Position numbers and translations under genes: made by a program | Notes under the pieces: generated by a model | Told to the model about the DNA's origin: nothing | The model's input: the letters and a program-made list of their open reading frames with translations, nothing else | The model's database searches: none | Part shown: positions 27,966 to 36,395 of the stretch, in pieces | How the letters are laid out: every line of letters begins with the position of its first letter | Position numbering within the stretch: position 1 is the stretch's first letter | Assembly: GCA_934477125.1 (NCBI GenBank) | Contig: CAKSOL010000014.1 | Location: forward strand, 13,461 to 77,460 | DNA from: an uncultured Eubacteriales bacterium | Lineage (GTDB): Bacteria > Bacillota > Clostridia > Oscillospirales > Acutalibacteraceae | Reading direction: 5' to 3' | Length of the DNA: 64,000 nt

Positions 27966-28676
27966 TCAGCTGCCGAAAACTCTTTTCATCATTTCGTTAT
28001 ATGCATCCTCTACTCTGCCCATATCGCGGCGGAAACGGTCCTTATCAAGCTTTTCGTTAGTGTCTGCATCCCAAAAGCGGCAGGTATCGGGTGATATTTC
28101 ATCGGCTAAAACAATCGTGCCGTCCTTAAGTCTGCCGAATTCAAGCTTAAAGTCTACAAGCTTCACATTAAGCGAGAGAAAATACTTCTTAAGAATACCG
28201 TTAACCTTAAAAGCCATAGCCTTTATTTCTTCAATTTCCTTTTTGTCTGCAAGTCCTAAAGCCAAAGCGTGATAAGAATTTATAAGCGGGTCGTGCAAAT
28301 CGTCGTTTTTGTAAGAAAATTCAATAGTCGGCTCTGAGAATACAATGCCCTCCTCCACGCCGTAGCGCTTTGCAAACGAGCCTGCCGAAATATTGCGAAT
28401 TATAACCTCAAGCGGTATGATGTTTACTTTTTTCACCACCGTTTCACGGTCGTTCAGCTCCTCAACAAAGTGGGTGGGAACGCCGTGCCTTTCAAGCAGG
28501 CGGCAAAGATAGTTTGACATTCTGTTATTTATAATGCCCTTGCCGGTTATTGTCCCCTTTTTAAGACCGTCAAGAGCGGTTGCGTCATCCTTATACGATA
28601 CTATCACCAAATCCGGGTCGTTTGTTGCGTAAACCCTTTTTGCTTTTCCCTCATACAGCTGCGTTGCTTTTTCCAT
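27966..28676 (-). CDS. purC: SAICAR synthetase
   Basis: 236 residues. It joins aspartate to CAIR (step 8). The N-terminus QLYEGKAKRVYATNDPDLV and the motifs EVIIRNISAGSFAKRYG and LVDFKLEFGRLKDG are those of the family, with VLADEISPDTCRFWD following. Second gene in the operon, 14 bases after purE. Confidence 0.96.
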   Translation of the reverse strand: MEKATQLYEGKAKRVYATNDPDLVIVSYKDDATALDGLKKGTITGKGIINNRMSNYLCRLLERHGVPTHFVEELNDRETVVKKVNIIPLEVIIRNISAGSFAKRYGVEEGIVFSEPTIEFSYKNDDLHDPLINSYHALALGLADKKEIEEIKAMAFKVNGILKKYFLSLNVKLVDFKLEFGRLKDGTIVLADEISPDTCRFWDADTNEKLDKDRFRRDMGRVEDAYNEMMKRVFGS

Positions 28677-28690
28677 TTTATATTCCTCCG

Positions 28691-29182
28691 TTAATTAAAC
28701 TCTTTTTCTATTGCTATATTCTTTTCGATAACCTTTTCGGCGTCGGCTTTACGCTTTGCGCTGAGTTTTTCGGCAAGAGTACCGTCGCTTATGCTCAAAA
28801 TCTCTATGCACAGCAAAGCGGCATTAACAGCACCGTCAATCGCAACCGTGGCAACAGGAATGCCCGAAGGCATCTGTACGGTTGAAAGCAATGCGTCAAT
28901 ACCGCCCAAATCACCTGATTTTATAGGGATACCGATAACCGGTAGGGTTGTGTTTGCGGCAATAGCACCGGCTAAGTGCGCAGCCATTCCCGCAGCCGCT
29001 ATCACGGCGCCGAAGCCATTCTCACGCGCCGATTTACTGAAACACGCTGCTTCATCGGGTGTGCGGTGCGCAGAAAAAATATGTATTTCAAACGGCACCC
29101 CGAAAGAAGAAAGTGTATCCGCCGCTTTTTTCACAACCGGCAAATCGCTGTCGCTTCCCATGATTATTGCTATTTTTTTCAT
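28691..29182 (-). CDS. purE: N5-carboxyaminoimidazole ribonucleotide mutase
   Basis: 163 residues from the ATG at 29182, supported by GGAGGGG six bases upstream. Any longer reading would run into the riboswitch. The class I PurE motif IIMGSDSDLPVV and the active-site SAHRTPDE are present, with AGMAAHLAGAIAANTTLPVI following. First gene of the operon. No purK is in the window, although class I PurE normally needs PurK; it may lie elsewhere. Confidence 0.95.
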   Translation of the reverse strand: MKKIAIIMGSDSDLPVVKKAADTLSSFGVPFEIHIFSAHRTPDEAACFSKSARENGFGAVIAAAGMAAHLAGAIAANTTLPVIGIPIKSGDLGGIDALLSTVQMPSGIPVATVAIDGAVNAALLCIEILSISDGTLAEKLSAKRKADAEKVIEKNIAIEKEFN

Positions 29183-29195
29183 TTTATCCCCTCCG

Positions 29196-29243
29196 GAATT
29201 AAAAAGGGCATACTTGTCCTTTAAAAAAGGATAAGTATGCCCA
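29196..29243 (-). terminator. Riboswitch-controlled intrinsic terminator
   Basis: Minus-strand arms GGGCATACTTATCC and GGACAAGTATGCCC (13 of 14 pairs plus one G-T pair) close an 9-base loop and are followed by TTTTTAATTC. The first arm begins at the conserved GGGC that ends the aptamer, so ligand binding and terminator folding compete for the same bases. Confidence 0.9.
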
Positions 29244-29302
29244 GACGGTCGGCGTTTAAACTTTTCGGTCCATGTGGTGCTCCACTTATCCGTCAGTCCC
29301 AA
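29236..29302 (-). ncRNA. ZTP (pfl) riboswitch aptamer
   Basis: In the leader of purE, the minus strand reads GGGACTGACGGATAAGTGG, then GAGCACCACATGGACCG, a short variable linker, and GCCGACCGTCTGGGC. The GGGACTGACG start, the GTGG/CCAC stem with its G-rich 3' flank, and the highly conserved CCGNCTGGGC pseudoknot strand are the hallmarks of the pfl motif, which senses ZTP/ZMP. The aptamer overlaps a terminator, so high ZMP/ZTP (a sign of low 10-formyl-THF) should allow transcription of the purine genes. The class assignment is from memory of the consensus; a covariance-model search would settle it. Confidence 0.85.
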
Positions 29303-29323
29303 AAAGCCTTTTCGTACATCGAA

Positions 29324-29353
29324 ATTATATCATATCGGCTGCGATTCTGTCAA
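29324..29353 (-). promoter_or_regulatory. Promoter of the purine operon
   Basis: Consensus TTGACA (minus strand, 29353-29348), an 18-base spacer and TATAAT (29329-29324). Transcription would start about 15 bases before the ZTP aptamer. Confidence 0.88.
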
Positions 29354-29467
29354 GCAATTTAAATGATTTGCAAAATAACGGTCTGTAAGTTTGTCAATGA
29401 TGTGTTACAAAAATCAGAATGACATGAAACCGTGCTGATTTTCCTTATCTATGAGGTTTGGCGGTAG

Positions 29468-29514
29468 TTTATGCTACCAACCACACAAACCGTTCTATTT
29501 TGTTACTGCCGTAT
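29468..29514. repeat. Dispersed 47-bp repeat, copy B
   Basis: Same orientation and about 90% identical to 17195-17241. It forms the 3' end of the truncated spoIIID-like gene. A small inverted repeat GGTAG/CTACC (29463-29478) lies at its outer end. Confidence 0.7.
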
Positions 29515-29626
29515 GTACGGTTGATTTGCTTATTTTAAAAACCTTAGCCGCAGCGCGGACGGTAGCTCCTGTATCGATTATGTATTCTCCGAGTATTTCC
29601 GCCCTGTCCTGTGTCGCCTCTCTCAT
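29495..29626 (-). pseudogene. Truncated spoIIID-like sporulation regulator
   Basis: From the ATG at 29626, which has GGGGAG upstream, the protein reads MREATQDRAEILGEYIIDTG and continues through an HTH region (ATVRAAAKVFKISKSTVH). This is the N-terminal half of SpoIIID, a mother-cell transcription regulator of about 85-90 residues. It stops after 43 residues, where the sequence enters the 47-bp dispersed repeat shared with 17.2 kb. The recognition helix is present but the basic C-terminal DNA-contacting region is lost, so it is unlikely to work. An intact spoIIID should exist elsewhere if the strain sporulates. Around 29320-29500 only the purine promoter and the repeat are seen. Confidence 0.75.
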
Positions 29627-29834
29627 ACAATCAACTCCCCATAGGCGTTTTGACACCTGTTGACTACTTAATTGTATGATTTTTTCTCTGACATTATGCT
29701 TGCACTGCGGTAATAAAATCAATATTGCTATTGCCGCCGAAAGTCAATTATTGATATTGCTTTTTACCGCGAACAAATAACGGCATATGAGCTGTAACAA
29801 AAGGAATTTAAAATAATATAGGTTAAAATAGCGG

Positions 29835-29894
29835 TTGACAAATAAATAACGATGTATTATAATTGGAACGTAAGTTACATAACAAGTGTTACAA
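29835..29894 (+). promoter_or_regulatory. Promoter and overlapping operator of the TetR/ABC operon
   Basis: Consensus TTGACA (29835-29840), 17-base spacer, TATAAT (29858-29863). From 29863 to 29894 a partly symmetric 32-bp sequence follows: TTGGAAC, GTTA, TAAC and GTTACAA matched around a centre. Its location at the transcription start fits autorepression by the TetR protein encoded next. Confidence 0.75.
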
Positions 29895-29916
29895 AATAAA
29901 AAAAGAGGTGTTGATT

Positions 29917-30588
29917 TTGCCGCCAAAGCCAAAATATACCCGTGAGCAGATAGCGTCGGCAGCGTTTGAACTCGTCAGAAAAAACGGCGTTCAGGCGCTT
30001 ACCGCCAGAGAGCTGGGCAAAGCCATCGGAACATCATCCTCCCCTATTTTTACATTTTTTAAGGATATGGATGAGCTTAAAAACGCAGTATTTATTCTTG
30101 CAAAGCAGAGATTTGAGAAATATATGGCGGTTGCCGAGGAATTTTATCCGGCATATAAAAAGCGCGGGCTTCAATGGATACGCTTTGCCTCGGAGGAACC
30201 AAAGCTTTTTCAATGGATGTTTATGCTTTCTCCTACCAATACCGGTATCGACGACGCAATAAAGCAGCTTCAATTCAGCAAGCAAAGAGACATTGCCATT
30301 ATTATGAGAGATTATAACGCCTCTGCCGAGGATGCGGAAAAGCTGTTTCATCATATGTGGATTTACACCTACGGTTTATGTGTTCTTATGACAACCGGCA
30401 CATGCAGCTTTACCGAGGATGAACAGACGGTGCTGTTAGGAGAACAGTTCGGCGCTATAATCGGTATGCTGACCGACAAAAGACCGCCGCTGCCGATTGT
30501 TGTGCCTGAAATGGCAACGAGCGAAACTGCCGCAGAGCTGCGGAAAATATCACCCGACCTCGGCAAAAAAATTTCGGGAAAGGAATGA
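29917..30588 (+). CDS. TetR-family transcription regulator
   Basis: About 223 residues from a TTG at 29917 that lies 6 bases after GAGGTG; no ATG is well placed. The N-terminal HTH domain (TREQIASAAFELVRKNGVQA, ELGKAIGTSSSPIFTFFKDM) is typical of TetR regulators of the subtype seen beside ABC transporters. The ligand-binding domain contains YTYGLCVLMTTGTCSF, common in the TetR_C_33/YxaF-like group. It precedes the ABC-2 exporter genes and likely represses the operon through the symmetric site at its own promoter. The ligand is unknown, probably a drug or other amphiphile. Confidence 0.85.
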   Translation: MPPKPKYTREQIASAAFELVRKNGVQALTARELGKAIGTSSSPIFTFFKDMDELKNAVFILAKQRFEKYMAVAEEFYPAYKKRGLQWIRFASEEPKLFQWMFMLSPTNTGIDDAIKQLQFSKQRDIAIIMRDYNASAEDAEKLFHHMWIYTYGLCVLMTTGTCSFTEDEQTVLLGEQFGAIIGMLTDKRPPLPIVVPEMATSETAAELRKISPDLGKKISGKE

Positions 30589-30593
30589 ATTAA

Positions 30594-31505
30594 ATGGAAA
30601 ACGTTATAGAAATAACCGGACTCTGCAAATCGTTCGGAGATATAAAAGCGGTTGATAATTTGACGTTCAGGGTTAAAAAAGGCGAACTGTTCGCTTTTTT
30701 AGGCGTAAACGGAGCCGGAAAATCAACAACGATATCCATACTGTGCGGTCAGCTTTCAAAGGACGGCGGAACTGTAATGGTATGCGGAGAAAATTCATAC
30801 GGGCGCTCCGACGCGGCAGCTAAGCTTGGTGTTGTTTTTCAAAACTCAGTGCTTGACAAGGCGTTATCTGTTCGCGATAATCTTCAAAGCAGAGCCGCGC
30901 TTTACGGTATTACGGGAAACGACTTCAAGCGCAGATATGACGAGCTTTCCGAGCTGCTGCAATTCAAGGATTTATCCGGTCGGGCGGTAGGAAAGCTTTC
31001 CGGCGGACAGCGGCGCAGAATTGACGTTGCGCGTGCGCTGCTGCATAAACCGGAAATACTCATTCTCGATGAACCGACGACAGGACTTGACCCGCAAACG
31101 CGCAGACTGCTGTGGGATGTTGTCGGAGAGCTGAGAAAAAATGAAAATATGACCGTATTTCTTACAACTCATTATATGGAGGAAGCAGCCGACGCTGATT
31201 ATGTCCTTATTCTTGATAACGGGAAAATCGCGGCAGAGGGTACTCCGCTTGAGCTGAAGAATAAATACACCGGCGACTTTATTACGGTTTACGGTGCGGA
31301 TAAGGACGCTGTATTGTCCTTAGGTCTCCCGGCGGAAGCATTAAACGGCGCCGTTCGGATTTCGGTTCCCGATACAGCGGCGGCAACGCGCCTTATTGTT
31401 GCGCATCCGGAATTATTTAACGATTATGAGGTTCTGAAAGGAAAAATGGATGATGTTTTCCTTGCAGCAACCGGTAAAAAGCTTTCGGGAGGTACGGAAA
31501 AATGA
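30594..31505 (+). CDS. ABC-2 exporter ATP-binding protein (DrrA-like)
   Basis: 303 residues. Walker A is GVNGAGKST, the signature is LSGGQRRR, Walker B is ILILDEPTTGLD and the H-loop is TTHYMEEA. A C-terminal extension (about 215-303) is typical of DrrA/CcmA-like drug-export ATPases. The stop overlaps the next gene by 4 bases (ATGA), which encodes its membrane partner. It exports an unknown substrate under control of the upstream TetR protein. Confidence 0.9.
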   Translation: MENVIEITGLCKSFGDIKAVDNLTFRVKKGELFAFLGVNGAGKSTTISILCGQLSKDGGTVMVCGENSYGRSDAAAKLGVVFQNSVLDKALSVRDNLQSRAALYGITGNDFKRRYDELSELLQFKDLSGRAVGKLSGGQRRRIDVARALLHKPEILILDEPTTGLDPQTRRLLWDVVGELRKNENMTVFLTTHYMEEAADADYVLILDNGKIAAEGTPLELKNKYTGDFITVYGADKDAVLSLGLPAEALNGAVRISVPDTAAATRLIVAHPELFNDYEVLKGKMDDVFLAATGKKLSGGTEK

Positions 31506-32398
31506 CCGGATTTTCAGGACTTGTCAAACGTGATACAAAGCTGTTCTTTAAGGATAAAGGGATATTTTTTACCTCGCTTATAACTCCGCTTATATTACTT
31601 GTGCTTTACGCAACCTTTCTCGGAAAGGTGTATTACGACAGCTTTTCATCCGTATTGCCGCAGCAGTTAAAGGTTTCCGACAGGCTGATTAAGGCGACTG
31701 CCGCAGGAGAAATGTTTTCCTCTCTTTTGGCGGTGAGCTGTATAACCGTTTCGTTTTGCTGCAATATGCTTATGGTTCAGGATAAAGCAACCGGAGCAAG
31801 ACGCGACCTTACGGTATCACCGGTCAAAAAATCGGTATTGGCGCTTGCCTATTACTTTTCAACCCTTATTTCAACCCTCATAATCTGCTATATAGCAATG
31901 GGCGCCTGTCTCATATATGTAGCGAATGTTGGCTGGTATATGAGCGCGGCGGATATTGCGCTTACTGCGTTGGACGTTTTCCTTCTTTCTCTGTTCGGAA
32001 CGGCGCTTTCAAGTCTGATTAACTTCTTTCTGACTTCCCAGGGACAGATTACCGCAGTCGGAACAATAGTAAGCTCCGGCTATGGCTTCATCTGCGGCGC
32101 ATATATGCCGCTTGCAAGCTTTTCCGAAGGGTTGAGAAATGTTATTTTGTTTCTGCCCGGAACGTACGGAACAAGCCTTATCCGAAATCATACTCTGCAC
32201 GGAATATTCAAGGAGATGGAAGGCATCGGATTTCCTGAGGATATAATAACGAAAATCAGAGACTCGGTTGACTGCAATCTCTACTTTTTCGGAAATAATG
32301 TTTCAACCGGTGCAATGTATTCAATAGTTATAGGAACAGTAGCAGTTCTTATAGCTGCATATATACTCATAAATATTTATGTTAAAAGGGATAACTGA
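31502..32398 (+). CDS. ABC-2 type exporter permease
   Basis: 298 residues with about six hydrophobic segments, for example GIFFTSLITPLILLVLYATF and VIGTVAVLIAAYILINIYV. The central GATGARRDLTVSPVKKS segment between helices is typical of ABC-2 permeases paired with DrrA-like ATPases. Start overlaps its ATPase gene by 4 bases. Confidence 0.86.
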   Translation: MTGFSGLVKRDTKLFFKDKGIFFTSLITPLILLVLYATFLGKVYYDSFSSVLPQQLKVSDRLIKATAAGEMFSSLLAVSCITVSFCCNMLMVQDKATGARRDLTVSPVKKSVLALAYYFSTLISTLIICYIAMGACLIYVANVGWYMSAADIALTALDVFLLSLFGTALSSLINFFLTSQGQITAVGTIVSSGYGFICGAYMPLASFSEGLRNVILFLPGTYGTSLIRNHTLHGIFKEMEGIGFPEDIITKIRDSVDCNLYFFGNNVSTGAMYSIVIGTVAVLIAAYILINIYVKRDN

Positions 32399-32442
32399 TA
32401 AACTTTGAGTTCTCTGCTTTTACAGAGAGGAAAGGAAAAAAT

Positions 32443-33156
32443 ATGCTTAATATTTCTCACCTTACAAAAATCTACGGCGACAAAAAAGCCGTGGACGATC
32501 TTTCACTCCATATTGCTCCCGGTGAAATATACGGTTTTATCGGTCACAACGGCGCCGGCAAAACAACAACGCTCAAGTCGGTAGCCGGAATTCTACAGTT
32601 TGATTCCGGAGAAATAACCGTTGGCGGTATTTCGGTAAAAACCGACCCGCTGAGCGTTAAAAAGCAGATAGCATATATACCGGATAATCCCGATCTGTAC
32701 GATTATATGTCCGGAATAAAGTATCTGAATTTTATTGCCGACATATTCGGGGTTGACAGCAAGGTCAGGCTTGAAAGAATTCATAAGTATTCCGACGCTT
32801 TCGGTCTTACTGCGGACCTTGCGCAGCCGATATCCGCATATTCCCACGGAATGAAGCAAAAGCTCGCGATAATTTCCGCCTGGATTCATTCGCCGAGACT
32901 TATAATAATGGATGAACCGTTTGTCGGATTGGATCCGAGCGCCTCTCACCTTTTGAAGCAGATGATGCGCGATGTCTGCAATGACGGCGGAGCTATTTTC
33001 TTTTCTACCCACGTTCTGGAGGTTGCCGAAAAGCTATGCGACAAGGTTGCTATTATTAAGAACGGCAGTCTCATCCGCTCCGGCACTATGGAGGAGGTTA
33101 AGGGCGACAGCAGTCTTGAATCGGTTTTCCTTGAGTTGGAGGGAGAAAAATGCTGA
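32443..33156 (+). CDS. ABC transporter ATP-binding protein
   Basis: 237 residues. Walker A is GHNGAGKTT, the signature is YSHGMKQKL (the LSGGQ-equivalent of YhaQ/EcsA-like exporters), and Walker B is LIIMDEPFVGLD. The short C-terminus and the partner with many membrane helices suggest a Bacillus EcsA-like or bacteriocin/lipid-type exporter. AGAGAGGAAAGG precedes the start. It overlaps the next gene by 7 bases. Confidence 0.88.
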   Translation: MLNISHLTKIYGDKKAVDDLSLHIAPGEIYGFIGHNGAGKTTTLKSVAGILQFDSGEITVGGISVKTDPLSVKKQIAYIPDNPDLYDYMSGIKYLNFIADIFGVDSKVRLERIHKYSDAFGLTADLAQPISAYSHGMKQKLAIISAWIHSPRLIIMDEPFVGLDPSASHLLKQMMRDVCNDGGAIFFSTHVLEVAEKLCDKVAIIKNGSLIRSGTMEEVKGDSSLESVFLELEGEKC

Positions 33157-34745
33157 AAATTCTTTTAAAAAAGCAGCTATATGAAATAAACCGCAACTTT
33201 TTTTATAATCCGAAAAAGAATGAGACACGCTCAAAAGCCAGCTCGATAATATTTATTATACTTTATATTTTGCTTATGGTCGGCATTCTCGGCGGAATGT
33301 TTTCATTCTTTGCTTATTTTGTATGCAAGCCGTTAGTTGATGTCGGAGTCGGCTGGCTGTATTTCATAATCTTTTCCCTGTTCGGAATATTCCTCGGAGT
33401 TTTCGGAAGCGTCTTTAACACTTATTCAAGCCTTTATAAAGCAAAGGATAACGACCTGCTGCTTTCAATGCCTATCCCAAATAGGTATATCATAATTTCC
33501 CGCCTGCTCGGCGTTTACCTTATGGGGCTTATGTTCTCGGCGGTCGTTGTTCTGCCCTGCGTTATAGTATATCTTTGTGTGGCTCCGTTCAGCATTGCGG
33601 CTGTTTTCGGCGGTCTTATGCTGATTATTCTTATTTCGGCAATCGTTTTTATACTCTCCTGCCTGCTCGGATGGGTGGTTGCAAAAATAAGTGACAAGCT
33701 GAAAAACAAAAGCATTATAACAGTTTTAGTTTCCCTTGTCATGATAGGCGCTTATTATTTCTTCTATTTCAAACTCAGCGACATAATGCAGACGCTTGTT
33801 GAAAATGCAGAAATAATTGCAAAAAATACAAAAAGCAGCGCATATGCTCTTTATATGTTCGGTAAAATCGGTGAGGGAAGTATTTCAGCCGTAATAGTGT
33901 ATACTTTGGTGTTTGCCGCGCTCTTTGCGCTGACATATGCCATTATTTCGCGCAGCTTTTTAAGTCTCGCAACCTCGACCGGCAAAACCACGCGCATAGA
34001 GTATAAGGGAACCTGCTCAAGGCAAAAAAGCGCCGACCGCGCTCTGCTTTCAAAGGAAATCCGCAGGTTCACTTCAAATCCGAATTATATGCTGAACTGT
34101 GGAATGGGAATTTTATTCAGCATAATTTTAGGAATTGTAATTCTGATTAAAAAAGGCGCTGTTTCCGAATTTGTTTCGGCTTTTGAAATTAAAGACGGCT
34201 ATATAATGCTGTTTGCCGCAGCAATACTCTGTATGCTCGCTTCAATGAACGACACAGCAGCGCCGTCGGTTTCCCTTGAGGGAAAATCCCTCTGGCTGCT
34301 CCAATCGCTTCCGGTTAAGCCATGGCAAGTACTGAAAGCAAAGATAAATTTGCAGCTGCTGCTTACCGTTCCTCCCCTGCTGTTTTGCAGCGTATGCTTT
34401 GCAATAGCGTTAAAACCGGATATTTTCTCATTATTGTTACTCATTATTTACCCGATAATATACGCGTTCTTTTCCGCCTGTTTCGGTTTAATTATCGGTG
34501 TTTTAAAGCCAAATCTCACATGGACGAATGAAATAACGCCTATAAAGCAAAGCTTGCCGGTGTTTCTCGTGCTTTTCAGCGGATGGATATATGCCGGAAT
34601 AATTATTCTCTGCTACTTTTTGCTGAAAAAGCTTATTACCGCCGCCGTATTCCTAACGTTAGCGGCAGTATTGACCGGAATTGCCGCCGTACTTATGCTC
34701 CGCTGGCTTAAAAAACAGGGCTCACGTCGCTTTGAATTATTATAA
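33150..34745 (+). CDS. Large ABC exporter permease
   Basis: 531 residues with about twelve hydrophobic segments in two halves, separated by a hydrophilic loop (about 285-320: RIEYKGTCSRQKSADRALLS). The layout, and an early KAKDNDLLLSMPIPNRYIII segment, is that of large ABC-2 permeases next to EcsA-type ATPases in Clostridia. It is the last gene of the TetR/ABC operon and is followed by a bidirectional terminator. The substrate is unknown. Confidence 0.84.
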   Translation: MLKILLKKQLYEINRNFFYNPKKNETRSKASSIIFIILYILLMVGILGGMFSFFAYFVCKPLVDVGVGWLYFIIFSLFGIFLGVFGSVFNTYSSLYKAKDNDLLLSMPIPNRYIIISRLLGVYLMGLMFSAVVVLPCVIVYLCVAPFSIAAVFGGLMLIILISAIVFILSCLLGWVVAKISDKLKNKSIITVLVSLVMIGAYYFFYFKLSDIMQTLVENAEIIAKNTKSSAYALYMFGKIGEGSISAVIVYTLVFAALFALTYAIISRSFLSLATSTGKTTRIEYKGTCSRQKSADRALLSKEIRRFTSNPNYMLNCGMGILFSIILGIVILIKKGAVSEFVSAFEIKDGYIMLFAAAILCMLASMNDTAAPSVSLEGKSLWLLQSLPVKPWQVLKAKINLQLLLTVPPLLFCSVCFAIALKPDIFSLLLLIIYPIIYAFFSACFGLIIGVLKPNLTWTNEITPIKQSLPVFLVLFSGWIYAGIIILCYFLLKKLITAAVFLTLAAVLTGIAAVLMLRWLKKQGSRRFELL

Positions 34746-34751
34746 AATAAA

Positions 34752-34794
34752 AAAACAACCGTAACGACATTAAGCAGTCATTACGGTTGTTTTT
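34752..34794. terminator. Bidirectional terminator between the ABC operon and spoIVA
   Basis: Arms AAAACAACCGTAACGAC and GTCATTACGGTTGTTTT pair almost fully around an 8-base loop, with A-run and T-run on opposite sides, so it can serve both converging units. Confidence 0.9.
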
Positions 34795-34796
34795 CT

Positions 34797-36275
34797 TTAA
34801 AGTATTATGCAGACAAGACCGTTGCATCCCTCGTTGATAACCCGTTCGATAGTTTCCTGAATACGTATACGTGCGTCAATCGGCATTCGGGCAAGCTTAG
34901 TATGCAATCCTTCGTTTACCAGCTCGTTAAGCGATTTTCCGAAAATATTGGAGTCCCAGATTTTTACCGGGTCATCCTCAAACTGATCCAGCAAATACAT
35001 AACAAGATCCTCGGACTGCTTTTCGCTGCCGACAATCGGGCTTACCTCGGTTGTTATATCCGCTTTCATCATATGAATTGACGGAGCAGACGCACGGAGT
35101 CTGACGCCGTATCTTCCGCCCTGCTTCATTATTTCAGGCTCTTCAAGCTTCAGCTCCTCGATAGTCGGCATAACGATACCGTAGCCTGTTGCCTCTACCT
35201 CGTCAAGAGCGTCCTTGACCCGCATATAGTCCTTTTTAACGGCAGCAAGCTCCTTCATACAGCTCATTAGCTCCTGCTCATCCTGAATAACAAGACCGGT
35301 TGTTTCTGCAAGAACCTTATAGAATAGGCATTGCTTGACGTTTATTTCAACCGACGCGCTGCCGGCTCCGAGGTCTATTCCCTTGATTTTGGCGCCTTCA
35401 ACATTATCGCTGCCGTCAAATGCGCTTTCAAATTCCTTTATATCGCGGATATGCCGTATGTCCACTGCTGCTGTGCGGATAGTGCCGGTAAGCTCGGAAC
35501 GGAGCCAATGCGATACCGGCAAAGTGTTTATCCAGCGCGGGAAAAAGAATTGCAGTTCATGAACCGGAAATTCAAACAAAACACGCGAAAGAATAAGCCG
35601 GATGTCTGCCTCGTTCAAATCAAGGCAATTAACCGGTAAAACGGTTACACCGTATTTTTCGGATATTTCCGCCGCGGTCGATTTTGCCTCGTCCGAGTCG
35701 GGGTACATACAGTTAAGCAAAACTATAAAAGGTTTATCTATTTGTTTCAGCTCATTTATAACTCTTTCCTCAGCCTCGGCATACTCGCTGCGCGGAATAT
35801 CGCTTATGCTGCCGTCGGTCGTTATAACAAGCCCTATTGTTGAATGTTCTGTTATAACCTTTTGTGTTCCTATTTCCGCCGCCATATTAAACGGAATCGG
35901 ATCCTCGAACCACGGCGTGTGAACCATTCGCGGCTGATCGCCCTCTATGTAGCCGAGAGCGCTCGGAACAATATAGCCTACGCAGTCAATAAGACGGACG
36001 TTCATTGCCGCAGTATTGTCAATTTTAATTTCAACGCCCTTTTCGGGGATGAATTTTGGCTCGGTCGTCATTATGGTGCGTCCCGACGAGGATTGCGGCA
36101 GCTCGTCGTTTGCTCGCTCCTTTTGATAGTCCTCAGTAATGTTGGGTAAAACAAGGCAATCCATAAACTGTTTGATAAATGTGGATTTACCGGTGCGCAC
36201 CGGCCCTACAACGCCGATATAGATATCGCCGCCGGTGCGAGCTGCAATATCCTGATAAATATTCGTGCTTGTCAT
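34797..36275 (-). CDS. spoIVA: Stage IV sporulation protein A, coat basement ATPase
   Basis: 492 residues from the ATG at 36275, which has CGGAGGA upstream (a second ATG lies two codons before). SpoIVA polymerises on the forespore surface using ATP and forms the basement layer of the spore coat. The N-terminal P-loop is GPVRTGKSTF; NDELPQSSSGRTIMTTEPKF and LIDCVGYIVPSALGY follow, all diagnostic. The C-terminus ends in LVCIIL, as in other members. This gene alone is strong evidence that the organism forms endospores. Confidence 0.96.
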   Translation of the reverse strand: MTSTNIYQDIAARTGGDIYIGVVGPVRTGKSTFIKQFMDCLVLPNITEDYQKERANDELPQSSSGRTIMTTEPKFIPEKGVEIKIDNTAAMNVRLIDCVGYIVPSALGYIEGDQPRMVHTPWFEDPIPFNMAAEIGTQKVITEHSTIGLVITTDGSISDIPRSEYAEAEERVINELKQIDKPFIVLLNCMYPDSDEAKSTAAEISEKYGVTVLPVNCLDLNEADIRLILSRVLFEFPVHELQFFFPRWINTLPVSHWLRSELTGTIRTAAVDIRHIRDIKEFESAFDGSDNVEGAKIKGIDLGAGSASVEINVKQCLFYKVLAETTGLVIQDEQELMSCMKELAAVKKDYMRVKDALDEVEATGYGIVMPTIEELKLEEPEIMKQGGRYGVRLRASAPSIHMMKADITTEVSPIVGSEKQSEDLVMYLLDQFEDDPVKIWDSNIFGKSLNELVNEGLHTKLARMPIDARIRIQETIERVINEGCNGLVCIIL

Positions 36276-36312
36276 AAACATTCCTCCGAAGCGTATTCCT
36301 TTTATCTGTTAA

Positions 36313-36342
36313 TAAATATGCGGACAAAATATTGTTTATGAC
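36313..36342 (-). promoter_or_regulatory. Possible sigma-E promoter of spoIVA
   Basis: On the minus strand GTCATAA and CATATTTA lie about 16 bases apart, roughly 40 bases before the start codon. They resemble the -35 and CATACAAT -10 of mother-cell sigma-E promoters, which drive spoIVA in Bacillus. The match is imperfect. Confidence 0.35.
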
Positions 36343-36350
36343 AACAAGAA

Positions 36351-36389
36351 CGGCGGCGCCCGCTAAAAATTTTAAAACGGGCGCCGCCG
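36351..36389 (-). terminator. Strong hairpin after endoA
   Basis: Arms CGGCGGCGCCCG (36351-36362) and CGGGCGCCGCCG (36378-36389) pair perfectly around a 15-base A/T loop. The T-run on the minus strand is weak (GTTCTTGTTGT), so termination may be partial. Confidence 0.55.
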
Positions 36390-36395
36390 GCAATA

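Noticed and set aside
17195..29514. Purine operon as cargo of a composite transposon bounded by the 47-bp repeats
   Set aside because: The repeats are direct and short, no transposase lies inside, and the operon is core metabolism with its own riboswitch. Two insertions of one element type are simpler.
29744..29932. 62-residue hydrophobic reading frame on the minus strand
   Set aside because: It covers the TetR promoter and operator on the other strand, has no ribosome binding site and only A/T-driven hydrophobic residues.
34797..36393. Extra small gene at 36187-36393 on the minus strand
   Set aside because: It overlaps the spoIVA start in another frame and runs through the G/C-rich hairpin; it has no family resemblance.
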